From: M3 sp964637445
GTDB lineage: Bacteria; Bacteroidota; Bacteroidia; Bacteroidales; Muribaculaceae
Length of the DNA: 40,155 nt
Direction of reading: 5' to 3'
NCBI GenBank assembly: GCA_964637445.1
Contig: CAZWWS010000020.1
Coordinates: 1-40,155, forward strand
Every line of letters begins with the position of its first letter. Positions within the stretch are counted from its first letter, which is position 1. The notes under the pieces were generated by a model that saw only the letters and a program-made list of their open reading frames with translations, was not told where the DNA came from and did not search any database. The position numbers were made by a program, and so were the translations under genes. Positions 24,110 to 33,900 of this stretch are shown here, one piece after another.

Positions 24110-25735
24110 ATGAAATTTAAATTTTTGTTAGCTTCGCTTCTTGCGAGCGCGTTGACAGTGTCGGCGCAAGGTTACAAGGACGGCGTGGAATATTACAAAG
24201 CCGATCAATTTAAGGAAGCCAAAACTCTTTTGGAACGTAATCTCAATGATCCTTCAACCGATAAGTCTGTAGCTCATTTCTATTTGGGCGCCATTGATGT
24301 GGCAAATAAGGATTATGCTTCGGCTAAGGCTAATTTTGATAAAGGTCTTGCTACTAATCCCGAGTATGCTATGAATTATGTCGGTCTCGGACGTTTGGCG
24401 TTGGTGAATGGCGACGAAAAGACAGCTGAAGAATACTTCAAGCAAGCTACATCTATCAACAAAAAAGATGCTAAGGTGTTTGTTGCTGTAGCTCGCAATT
24501 ACTATAAGGTAAATGCAGTGAAGTATGCTAAAGAAATCGAGAAGAACTTGGAAAAGGCTATGAAGGCCAACAAGAAAGAACCTGAAATCTTCATGTATCG
24601 CGGTGATGTGAAGACCGACGAAAAGGATTGGGGTGGTGCTGCTGCCGAATATGAAAATGCAATCCTCTATCAAGAAGACCTTCCCGAGGCATACGTGAAA
24701 TATGCTCGCACTTATTTCAATGTGACTCCCGAATTTGCTATTAAGAAACTTGAAGAGTATCTTGCTAAATATCCCGATTCGGCTCTCGCTCAACGTGAAT
24801 TGGCTGAAAAATATTACGAAAACGACCAACTTACTATGGCAGCTGAGCAATATGGTAAGTATATGCAAAATCCCAACCACTTCAAGTCGGATGAGATTCG
24901 GTATGTAGCTCTTCTCTATTTCGGTAAGAAATACAACGAATCGTATGAACTTGCTAATAAGATTCTCGCTGAAGACCCTACCAACTTTTATATGCAGCGT
25001 ATGACATTCCTCAACCAAGCAGCTCTCGGTAACAACGAAGATGCTAAGGTTTTGGCTGAAAAGTTCTTTGCTAATGGCAAGGGCGAATATGTGGCAAACG
25101 ACTATTCTACTTATGGTGAAGTGCTTCAAGCTCTTGGTCAAGACTCAATCGCTGTGGCTCAATACGAAAAGGCTGTAGAAATCAATCCCGACAAGGCTGA
25201 GTTGCTTAAGAATCTCTCAAGCGCTTACAACAAGGCTAAAATGTATGACAAGAGTGCAGAGGCATATCAAAAATTTGTAGATAAAGGCGACTATGTGACC
25301 AACGACCTTTTCGTACTTTCAGGTCGCTATATGACTGCTGCCGCAACTTCGACCGACTCGATTGCACGTGCAGCTGCCGTCGACAACGCATTGAAATATG
25401 TGGATGCTGTGCTTGAAAAAGTTCCCGACAATTTCCGCATTCAGCAGCGTAAGGCTCGTATCCTTTTGACCAAGAACAATAATCAACATGTTCAGGAGGT
25501 ATCTGATACTTACATTACAACTGTTGCTGTACTCGACCAAAATCCTGAAAATAAGACTTCTCAAGTCGATGCTTATAAAGAAGCATATAATAGTATAGGA
25601 AACTACTATCTCTCGCAGAATGATTTTGCAAATGCATTGATCTATTTCGACAAGTTCCTTGAAGTAGAGCCGACAAACGATGCTCTCCGCGCATTCACCG
25701 ATAAATTGAGAGAACGTGTAGAAAAAGGACAATAA
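24110..25735 (+). CDS. Periplasmic tetratricopeptide repeat protein
   Basis: This 541-residue protein has a clear signal peptide (MKFKFLLASLLASALTVSAQ, cleavage after VSA) and then about a dozen TPR-like helix pairs to the C-terminus. Examples are YYKADQFKEAKTLLERNL, PEYAMNYVGLGRLAL, AVAQYEKAVEINPDKAEL and ALIYFDKFLEVEPTNDAL. TPR solenoids serve as protein-protein scaffolds, so it likely binds partners in the periplasm. The DNA uses GCT and AAG codons heavily, consistent with good expression. It closes the 2TM-PstS-TPR cassette and is followed by a strong terminator. Its function is not established. Confidence 0.85.
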   Translation: MKFKFLLASLLASALTVSAQGYKDGVEYYKADQFKEAKTLLERNLNDPSTDKSVAHFYLGAIDVANKDYASAKANFDKGLATNPEYAMNYVGLGRLALVNGDEKTAEEYFKQATSINKKDAKVFVAVARNYYKVNAVKYAKEIEKNLEKAMKANKKEPEIFMYRGDVKTDEKDWGGAAAEYENAILYQEDLPEAYVKYARTYFNVTPEFAIKKLEEYLAKYPDSALAQRELAEKYYENDQLTMAAEQYGKYMQNPNHFKSDEIRYVALLYFGKKYNESYELANKILAEDPTNFYMQRMTFLNQAALGNNEDAKVLAEKFFANGKGEYVANDYSTYGEVLQALGQDSIAVAQYEKAVEINPDKAELLKNLSSAYNKAKMYDKSAEAYQKFVDKGDYVTNDLFVLSGRYMTAAATSTDSIARAAAVDNALKYVDAVLEKVPDNFRIQQRKARILLTKNNNQHVQEVSDTYITTVAVLDQNPENKTSQVDAYKEAYNSIGNYYLSQNDFANALIYFDKFLEVEPTNDALRAFTDKLRERVEKGQ

Positions 25736-25764
25736 AAAATAGTATAATCCTTAACTCATATTGG

Positions 25765-25793
25765 GCGACGACTTTCTTGGCGAAGGTCGTCGC
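25765..25793 (+). terminator. Terminator after the TPR gene
   Basis: GCGACGAC (25765-25772) pairs with GTCGTCGC (25786-25793); four more pairs extend the stem inward. TTTTATG follows. It lies 29 bases after the TPR stop. Confidence 0.85.
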
Positions 25794-25818
25794 TTTTATG
25801 TTGATTGACGTGAAAATG

Positions 25819-25850
25819 TTTGGAATTCTATGCTTTATGCACTAAATTTG
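25819..25850 (+). promoter_or_regulatory. Promoter of the protease pair
   Basis: -33 TTTG (25819-25822) and -7 TAAATTTG (25843-25850) match the consensus fully with a 20-base gap. Its position means the reading frame upstream of 25874 is not translated. Confidence 0.75.
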
Positions 25851-25873
25851 TAGTCAAAATTGACAAACGCTAC

Positions 25874-28048
25874 ATGAAAAAGCTATATCTCATAATACTT
25901 CTTGCTGCTACTTGTTTTATGTCTGATGCGAAGGCTGTGCTTGATTTTTTTGCCAATCGCTGTCTCATCGAATATCAGCAAAATATTTCTCCGGCAACGG
26001 CTACGCAAGATTCGATTTCTGTGATTATTTCTGTCGCTCCCGATGCTGATATGTCGTCGATTGAAGAGTCGTGTGATGTGCTTCGCCGTCGTGGGGATAT
26101 GTGCATGGTGTCGCTTCCGGTGTCGAATCTTGAGGCTTTGAGCAAGACCGATGGTGTGCGTCGTATATCTCTCGGCGACAAGATGAGGGTGCAGATGTAC
26201 GAGTCGCGCATCGATACTCAGGTGGATGATGCACATCTCGGATTGGGCACATTGAATGGTCGGAAATTCACCGGAGAGGGTGTGGTTGTTGGGTTAATGG
26301 ATGTGGGATTAGATCCTAATCACATTAATTTTTACGACAATGCAGGAGTATATAGCCGCGTGAAGCGATTGGCTAAGTACACGAATCCGAGCGGTGTGCC
26401 GACGCTATACGAAACACCTTCTGCCATAAGCGAATTTACTACCGATAAGTCGAGTGAAACGCATGGAACTCATGTGCTTGGCATCATGGCCGGAGCTTAT
26501 TCCAATCATCTTTACGATGGCGTTGCTCATGGATTTCAAGGTGTAGCTCCCGGTGCCGACATCGTGGTGGGTTGCGGCGAACTATATTCTGTGAATATTC
26601 TTGACGCTATAGAACGCATTATAGCCTATGCAGAAAGCGTAGGCAAGCCGGCGGTGGTGAATCTGTCGTTAGGTACAAGCATCGGACCTCATGATGGAAC
26701 GGATGATATATGCCGCTATCTCGACGAACTTGGCGAGCAGGCTATAATCTGCATATCGTCAGGCAATGAGGCCGGCGATGCTATTGCTCTGACAAAGACG
26801 TTTGTCGATTCTGATTGTTCGTTGAAGACTTTCGTCGGAAATAGCGGATATGATGGCGCGATAGACATTTGGAGTAGTAATCAATCTCCATTGACGATTT
26901 CAATAGGTATGTATGATGAGGCAGGCAACCTTAAGACCGAATTGATAAATTCCTCTTCGCTTGTCGATGGCAAAACATATACGGTGACGACTCAGAGTTC
27001 GAGTTCGGGTGAGTTTAATTTGGACTTTGCAAAGGCTTTTTCGGGAAGTATCAAAATTAAATCGGTGGTAGATGAGTGGAACAATCGCTACAATGTGGTG
27101 CTTGATTGTGATTTCATGCCTGTCACATCGGCTGCTACTCGCTACTATATCGGGTTGGTCATTACGGGTGCAGATGGGACGCGCGTAGATGCTTACTGTG
27201 ATAATACAACTAAGTTTACCAATGTGACCACTACCGAACTAAATGGATGGGCAGAGGGCGGTGCTGACGGCTCGATAAACAATATGGCGTGTGGCCAAAA
27301 TGTGGTAGTGGTAGGCGCATACTCTTCGCATGACTCGTTTATCGGTGCCGATGGTCAGTCCCACGCTGCAAAGCAAGCCATAGTCGGAGATATTGCATAT
27401 TTCTCCAGCTGGGGAAATCTTGTCGACGGACGGCAGTTGCCCGACGTGTGTGCACCGGGTTATCCTATAATATCTTCACTCAATAGCTACTATGCAGCGG
27501 CTCGTCCCGAAGCTAACTACGCTACGTCGTTCGAGCAGAATAGTCCGTTGTCTATTTCCGGTAACCAGTACTATTGGGGACCGCAATCAGGTACGTCAAT
27601 GTCTGCTCCATTTGTGTCGGGCACTGTGGCTCTATGGCTTCAAGCTGATCCTACATTGACTGTTTCGGATGTTAAAAAGATTATCGCTGAAACGTCGACA
27701 CGCGACAGCTATGTGACTTCATCATCGACTCCGGCGGCATGGGGAGCCGGCAAGATTAATGCTTATAATGGATTGCTCGCTGTGCTTGACCAGGCCGGCA
27801 TTGATGGGGTTGAGTATGATAGTAGGCTGTTGGTCACTCCGATTGCCGACAATCAATACGAGGTGTTTGTGGCAGGGGAGACTGATTTAAGTGTCTCTGT
27901 CTACTCGATGACCGGCCGACGAGTAGCCATGGCATCTGTTAGCAATGACAGATTGACGATTGATGTGTCGGCTCTACCTGAAGGAGTCTATTTGCTTTCT
28001 GTATCCGGCAAAATGGGCGTATATTCCGAACGGATAGTGATAAAATAA
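25874..28048 (+). CDS. Secreted S8 (subtilisin-like) serine protease with T9SS-type C-terminal tail
   Basis: This 724-residue protein starts at the ATG at 25874, giving the signal peptide MKKLYLIILLAATCFMSDAKA. An in-frame ATG at 25820 lies inside the promoter and is rejected. The catalytic triad is visible: D143 (LMDVGLDPNH), H197 (HGTHVLGIMAG) and S575 (SGTSMSAPFVSG). The oxyanion asparagine is in ISSGNEAGD. A long insertion of about 250 residues, rich in beta strands, separates Asn from Ser. The last 70 residues (VSVYSMTGRRVAM, then LPEGVYLLSVSG and RIVIK) look like a type A T9SS sorting domain. It probably acts at the cell surface or outside. A paralogue follows after 11 bases. Confidence 0.9.
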   Translation: MKKLYLIILLAATCFMSDAKAVLDFFANRCLIEYQQNISPATATQDSISVIISVAPDADMSSIEESCDVLRRRGDMCMVSLPVSNLEALSKTDGVRRISLGDKMRVQMYESRIDTQVDDAHLGLGTLNGRKFTGEGVVVGLMDVGLDPNHINFYDNAGVYSRVKRLAKYTNPSGVPTLYETPSAISEFTTDKSSETHGTHVLGIMAGAYSNHLYDGVAHGFQGVAPGADIVVGCGELYSVNILDAIERIIAYAESVGKPAVVNLSLGTSIGPHDGTDDICRYLDELGEQAIICISSGNEAGDAIALTKTFVDSDCSLKTFVGNSGYDGAIDIWSSNQSPLTISIGMYDEAGNLKTELINSSSLVDGKTYTVTTQSSSSGEFNLDFAKAFSGSIKIKSVVDEWNNRYNVVLDCDFMPVTSAATRYYIGLVITGADGTRVDAYCDNTTKFTNVTTTELNGWAEGGADGSINNMACGQNVVVVGAYSSHDSFIGADGQSHAAKQAIVGDIAYFSSWGNLVDGRQLPDVCAPGYPIISSLNSYYAAARPEANYATSFEQNSPLSISGNQYYWGPQSGTSMSAPFVSGTVALWLQADPTLTVSDVKKIIAETSTRDSYVTSSSTPAAWGAGKINAYNGLLAVLDQAGIDGVEYDSRLLVTPIADNQYEVFVAGETDLSVSVYSMTGRRVAMASVSNDRLTIDVSALPEGVYLLSVSGKMGVYSERIVIK

Positions 28049-28059
28049 TATTTCTCTTG

Positions 28060-30228
28060 ATGGTACGTTTGCTTCTCTCGTTGGTGCTGATAGTCAGTGT
28101 GATGTTTGATGCTGTTGCGACTCGCCTTGATGCTGCGGCTCGTCGATTGATGCATCAGCAGACCTCTTCAATAGTGGCTCACGAGAAGTCGCAACGTGTG
28201 GGCATGATAGTGCGATTTGCCGATGGCGCATCGACCGGTGAATTGGAGGCTGTCGGAGCAGAGGTGCGTTATCGGCGTGGCGATTTGGCTCTTGTATGGG
28301 TTCCTGTGAGTGAATTGGGTGCGCTGGAGCAAATGCCGACAATTGTTCGCGCTTCAATCGGTACGACGCATAGCCCATGTATGGATATGGCTCGTGTCGA
28401 TGTCGGAGCTGATGCCGTTCACTCGGGACTTCAATTACCTCAGTCCTACGATGGCTCAGGGGTGATAGCATCGCTATGTGACATCGGATTTGACCCGAAT
28501 CACATTAATTTTGTGGATGAGAAGACCGATGAGTTGCGCGTCAAGATGTATGTTGATTATAAGAACAGAGGAGAAGAACGCTATTATAGCGATTCTCCCG
28601 ATGAAATTCGCGATTATATCACCGACAATCAAGAAAAAACTCACGCCACTCATGTGGCAGGAATTATGGCCGGAGGTCATAGTAAGTATAAAGGCATCGC
28701 TTCCGGTGCCGACATTGTGGTGGCGACAAGCGATCTTTCCGATGCCGGAATATTGGCGGGATTGGAGGATATAGTGGCGTATGCGCGCGAGCAAGGGCAA
28801 CCGGCCGTGATAAATATGTCGCTCGCGTCCTTTATCGGACCGCATGATGGTTCCGACGATTTTTGCCAATATTTGGATGCTATCGGTGAGGAGGCTATAA
28901 TAGTGCTGTCGGCGGGTAATTCGGGCGAAGGTCGCAACTATCGTGCCATTAATTTTACAGAAAGTTACACATCGGAAACTGTTGGCGTTTATGATATACC
29001 GCAATGGGCAGGGTGGAACTATTCCGGAGTAGTGGATCTTTGGAGTGCTGATAGTCAGCCGTTTTCGGTAGCGATTACGGTATATGATAAGCTGGACGAA
29101 ACAACTCTCTATACATCTCCGGCAATCGGTGTTGAGGTTGGTCAAGAGATGTTGATAGCAAGCTCCGGCAGTGAATATGCCAAATGGGAAGATGTTACGA
29201 TTCTCACCGACGCCGGATTCGACCAAGCTTTTGAAGGAGCGGTGTATGTTGTGTCGGATCTGGACGTAAACAATGGCCGCCATCGGGTAGTAGTACAGAT
29301 GGACTTGAACTCATTGGGCAATATGCCTCAAGGGTGGGGCAGATATATTGTCGGCCTTAAGATAGAGGGTGTCGCGGGAACACATGTCGATGTGTATGCC
29401 GACGGGCAGTCTCTTCAGCTTCGCTCGGCAAGCGGGCCGGGATGGAGCAATGGGGGCAACACGATGTCGATAAGTAATTTGTGTTGCGGATTCAATACTA
29501 TTTCGGTAGGTGCATACTCCACGCGCGACTCTTATCCTATGATAGATGGAAGCGAAAAATCAATAGGTAATGTGATTGGTGAGGTTTCGGCCTATTCAAG
29601 CTATGGCACTCTTGCCGATGGGCGTGAGATGCCGTTTGTGTGCGCACCGGGCACTCCAATCATATCCTCTATGTCGTCGCCCTATGCGGCAACTCTTACC
29701 GACGAGCAACTGAGTTCTCAGCAAGCAGTTGAGCAGATAGATGGTGAGAACTATTATTGGTATGGCGAGCAAGGCACATCGATGTCATCTCCCATAGTGG
29801 CAGGAGCTGTTGCATTGTGGCTTGAAGCCAATCCGGCTCTGACGGTCGACGACGTGCGCCGTATCATATCTGCTACTGCCCGACGTGACGAGCAGGTCAA
29901 CTCCGACCCGCGGTGGGGTTGTGGCAAATTGGACATATATGCCGGCTTGAAAATGGCACTTGAAGATGCCGCAATAGAGTCGATTGATGCCGATTGTGTG
30001 CGTCCTCTGTTCACGCCTATGGGTGCAAACACATTTGAAATCTTCGTTCCAAACGAAGACGCATTTACCGCAACGCTGTACAACACCTCCGGCACTCTAA
30101 TACTCTCCGAGATTGGAACAAATGGTATCGTAGCAATTGACGCGTCCCACCTCAGCTCAGGCATCTACCTCCTTCATATTTCCGGTTCTAACATCACCTA
30201 CACCACTCGCATCGCTCTCCAATTCTAA
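28060..30228 (+). CDS. Secreted S8 serine protease, paralogue of the preceding gene, with T9SS-type tail
   Basis: This 722-residue protein starts at ATG 28060 with a signal peptide (MVRLLLSLVLIVSVMFDAVA). The TTG at 28057 is an unneeded alternative. The triad is D141 (SLCDIGFDPNH), H195 (HATHVAGIMAG) and S574 (GTSMSSPIVAG); note Ala where HGTH normally has Gly. The oxyanion Asn is in LSAGNSGEG. Layout and residue spacing match the upstream protease almost exactly, so the pair arose by tandem duplication and then diverged. The C-terminus (ATLYNTSGTLILS, LSSGIYLLHISG, TTRIAL) again resembles a type A sorting domain. No promoter lies in the 11-base gap, so the two are co-transcribed. Confidence 0.9.
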   Translation: MVRLLLSLVLIVSVMFDAVATRLDAAARRLMHQQTSSIVAHEKSQRVGMIVRFADGASTGELEAVGAEVRYRRGDLALVWVPVSELGALEQMPTIVRASIGTTHSPCMDMARVDVGADAVHSGLQLPQSYDGSGVIASLCDIGFDPNHINFVDEKTDELRVKMYVDYKNRGEERYYSDSPDEIRDYITDNQEKTHATHVAGIMAGGHSKYKGIASGADIVVATSDLSDAGILAGLEDIVAYAREQGQPAVINMSLASFIGPHDGSDDFCQYLDAIGEEAIIVLSAGNSGEGRNYRAINFTESYTSETVGVYDIPQWAGWNYSGVVDLWSADSQPFSVAITVYDKLDETTLYTSPAIGVEVGQEMLIASSGSEYAKWEDVTILTDAGFDQAFEGAVYVVSDLDVNNGRHRVVVQMDLNSLGNMPQGWGRYIVGLKIEGVAGTHVDVYADGQSLQLRSASGPGWSNGGNTMSISNLCCGFNTISVGAYSTRDSYPMIDGSEKSIGNVIGEVSAYSSYGTLADGREMPFVCAPGTPIISSMSSPYAATLTDEQLSSQQAVEQIDGENYYWYGEQGTSMSSPIVAGAVALWLEANPALTVDDVRRIISATARRDEQVNSDPRWGCGKLDIYAGLKMALEDAAIESIDADCVRPLFTPMGANTFEIFVPNEDAFTATLYNTSGTLILSEIGTNGIVAIDASHLSSGIYLLHISGSNITYTTRIALQF

Positions 30229-30342
30229 TGAATTTCGAGTAGCTTGACGCTATTGCGCAAATATCGCAATAAAAATATCGTAACAAAAACTCGATAATCA
30301 AAATCTATACACGAAAATTACCCAAATCTCACAATTTATATC

Positions 30343-30350
30343 TAAATTTG
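30343..30350 (+). promoter_or_regulatory. Promoter -7 box of ruvA-sprA
   Basis: TAAATTTG is a perfect TAnnTTTG match 22 bases before the ruvA ATG, in an AT-rich gap after the protease pair. No strong -33 box. Confidence 0.5.
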
Positions 30351-30372
30351 TGGATATAATTGAAGATTTATT

Positions 30373-30954
30373 ATGATTGAATATATTCGTGGTGTGGTAG
30401 CGGAGTTGAATCCTGCGATAGCAGTGCTTGAGGCTGCCGGTGTGGGATATGAATTAAATATATCGCTGTCTACGTTTTCGGCTCTTGAAGGCGTGAGCGA
30501 AGCAAAGCTGCTTGTGCATGAGGTGATACGCGAAGATACGCATTTGCTTTATGGGTTTGCCGATGAGCGCGAGCGTTCGTTGTTTCGATTGCTTATTGGT
30601 GTGTCGGGCGTGGGAGCCAATACTGCGCGAATGATTCTATCATCGATTGCTACTCCGGAGCTTGAAGTCGTTATTACCTCCGGCGACCATGTCTGTCTTA
30701 AAAATATCAAGGGAATCGGGGTAAAAACAGCTCAACGTATAATTGTGGACCTTAAAGATAAAATAAAACCCACGGATGATACGTTAATACTACAGCCATC
30801 AACTCATAGCGAGGTATTCGATGAGGCTCTTGCTGCTCTTACGGCTTTAGGTTTTCAACGCTTGCAGTCGCAAAAAGTGCTTAAAAAGTTGTTTGACGCT
30901 GAGCCTATGTTGCGTGTAGAGGTTGCGATAAAGAAAGCTCTCGCCATGATGTAG
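30373..30954 (+). CDS. ruvA: Holliday junction branch migration protein RuvA
   Basis: RuvA tetramers bind Holliday junctions and load the RuvB motor. The 193-residue protein has the three usual domains: an N-terminal OB fold (MIEYIRGVVAELNPAIAVLE), a middle helix-hairpin-helix pair (LLIGVSGVGANTARMILSS and LKNIKGIGVKTAQRIIVDLK), and a C-terminal domain III (about 145-193) that contacts RuvB. RuvB and RuvC are not in the window. sprA follows after 41 bases; I recall the ruvA-sprA pairing in other Bacteroidota too, although the functions seem unrelated. Confidence 0.96.
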   Translation: MIEYIRGVVAELNPAIAVLEAAGVGYELNISLSTFSALEGVSEAKLLVHEVIREDTHLLYGFADERERSLFRLLIGVSGVGANTARMILSSIATPELEVVITSGDHVCLKNIKGIGVKTAQRIIVDLKDKIKPTDDTLILQPSTHSEVFDEALAALTALGFQRLQSQKVLKKLFDAEPMLRVEVAIKKALAMM

Positions 30955-30995
30955 CATGATGCTATCGGAGATTTGATGGGCTGAATAATTATTGG

Positions 30996-33900
30996 ATGAG
31001 AAAAGCGAAACGAAATTATCATAATATAATATTGCTGGTGGTCGGGTGCGGCATATTGCTGTGCTCGGGCTTTGCTTTTTATGCTTTTGCACAGTATTAT
31101 AACCCTACGGTCAATCCTCCTGCGTCAGTACCTTCTCCTCAGTCGGTAGCTCCGTCGGGCGATTCGATTGCTATGCCATATCCGGTGCAACCTACTTATC
31201 CCACCGATTATGAGCAACTTGCCGAGCAAGAGTTTGCTGCCGACCTCACTACACCATCAAATATTAAGACCATTGCCGATTTTGATCCCGCGACGGGATG
31301 CTATATAATTCGCACAAAGGTAGGGGATTATGACCTGATAACCCCCTTTATGCTCACCCCTGAACAATATAACGACCTGGAACTGCGCCGTTCGATGCAA
31401 GAATATTATCGTCAAAAAAATCGAGAATTATTTGAGACAAATGAAACTAAGGAGCCGTTTAACGTGCTTGATATGAACTTCGCTCTCGGTCCGTTGGAGA
31501 AAATATTCGGTCCCGGCGGTGTGCAACTCAAAACTCAAGGTTCGGTGCAAATCTCAATGGGGGTGAAGTCTAACAAAACCGACAATCCGGCTTTGTCGTT
31601 GACTTCTCGTCGCAAAACATATTTTGATTTCGAACAAAAAATCCAAGCCACAATAAATGCCTCGGTTGGTGATAAGATGAAATTTAATATGACTTACAAC
31701 ACCGATGCTACATTTGATTTTGACTCCAAAAACCTTAAACTTGCTTACGAAGGCAAAGAAGACGATATAATAAAAAGCATTGAAGCAGGTAATGTGTCGA
31801 TGACCACCGGGTCGTCGTTGATTCGTGGTGGAACAGCTCTATTTGGTATCAAGACAAAGTTGCAATTCGGCAAATTGACTGCTACGGCTCTTGTGTCGCA
31901 ACAAAACTCGGAGTCGAAAACCGTCAATACAAAAGGCGGCGTGCAGACAACCGACTTCTCCATCAATGCTGACAATTACGATCAAAATCGCCACTACTTT
32001 CTATCGCAATTTTTTCGCGACAATTATGACCAATTTGCCTCAAAGTTACCTTATGTCTCGTCGGGTGTAAATATCACTCGAATAGAAGTGTGGGTGACAA
32101 ACAAATCCGGAAAATACGATGAGTCGCGAAATATAGTCGGGCTTATGGACCTGGGCGAAAACAAAGTTTTAGCTAACGATTATTGGGTGGGTAATCCTTC
32201 TCTCGACAATCCCGCCAATGCGTCTAATAACTTATTGTCGACTCTTAAGTCCGAATATCCCGATGCGCGCAACATCAACCTCGTGACTCAAGCGCTCGAA
32301 CCATTGTCGGCCTATGGCTTCGAAGGTGGACGCGACTATGAGAAAGTGGAAAGCGCACGTCTGCTTACTTCATCGGAATATACATTAAACTCTACTCTTG
32401 GATATATCTCGATAAAGAGTGCTCTTAATGCCGATGAGGTGCTGGCGGTGGCCTACGAATACACATACAAAGGGCAAGTGTATCAAGTAGGTGAATTTTC
32501 GAGCGACATCACTTCCACCGATCAATCACTCTATGTGAAGATGCTCAAAGGCACCATCGTGTCGCCATACTTGCCGATGTGGGATCTTATGATGAAAAAT
32601 GTGTATTCCCTCGGTGCTTACCAGATTCAAAAAAGCAACTTCAAACTGAATATCAAATATCTCAGCGACACGACCGGTACGGAGATTAATTATTTGCCGG
32701 TTCCGGGGCTAAACAATCAATCGTTGTTGCAGGTGATGAACCTCGACCGCATCGATTCTAATCAAGAGTCTAATCCCGATGGATTTTTCGACTATATTGA
32801 GGGATACACCGTATTGTCGTCTAATGGCAAGATTATTTTCCCAGTTGCTGAGCCGTTTGGCTCTCACTTAGCCAAGAAGATCAACAATCCTGCTATCGCC
32901 GAAAAATATGTATATCAAGAATTGTACGACTCTACTCTTGTGGTAGCACAACAATTTGCCGATAAGAATAAGTTTATCCTCAAGGGTGAATACCAAGCAT
33001 CATCAGGCTCTCAGATACGCTTGAACGCTATGAACGTGCCGCGAGGATCGGTTGTAGTTACTGCCGGTGGTGTTACGCTTACAGAAAATAGTGACTATAC
33101 CGTCGACTATTCGATGGGTATTGTGACTATTACGAATCAAAGTATTATCGACTCGGGGCAAAGCATCAGCGTCACACTCGAAAATCAATCGATGTTCAGC
33201 ACTCAACGCAAAACTCTGTTGGGACTCGATTTGAACTATCAGTTCAATAAAAACTTCAATATAGGAGCTACACTGCTTCATTTCTCCGAGAAAGCCCTTA
33301 CCGAGAAGGTTAACATCGGAGATGAGATTATCAACAACTCTATGTGGGGCGTAAATTTGGCGTATAACACCGAATTTATGTGGCTTACAAATCTAATAAA
33401 CAAAATCCCTACCGTTAACGCTACGCAGCCCTCGACTTTCAGCGTTAATGCCGAGTTCGCACAACTCGTGCCTCACAAGCAGAAATCCGGCTCAAATGAG
33501 GGCAGCTCCTATGTCGACGACTTTGAATCGACGCAAACCGGGATCGATTTGCGCTCGCCTTATTCATGGTTCTTGGCGTCTACCCCCTACGATTCCGGAG
33601 TCGATGCACTATTCCCCGAAGCCGCACTATCCAACAATGTCAATTACGGAAAAAATCGTGCTTTGCTCTCATGGTATTATATTGATAGAATGTTCACACA
33701 GCGAAACTCAAGTCTTGCTCCGGGATATATCAAAAGCGACTTGAAGCAGCTGTCAAACCCTTATGTGCGCGAAGTTACATCGCGAGAGATATTCCCCGAC
33801 CGCGAATTAAGCTATGGCGAGTCGTCAGTGATACAAACCCTCAACCTCTCATTCTATCCCGAAGAGCGTGGTCCTTATAACTTGGACGCTGAAAATATAG

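Noticed and set aside
24254..25141. A 295-codon frame opposite the TPR gene
   Set aside because: It is an antisense shadow caused by GCT- and AAG-rich codons; its protein has no family pattern and the TPR frame is clearly real.
25820..25873. N-terminal extension of the first protease
   Set aside because: It overlaps a full-consensus promoter and hides a normal signal peptide.
28057..28059. TTG start of the second protease
   Set aside because: An ATG follows directly at 28060; the extra residue adds nothing.
30252..30270. Small inverted repeat ATTGCG/CGCAAT after the second protease
   Set aside because: Only 6 bp and followed by A, not T, on the coding strand; too weak to call a terminator.
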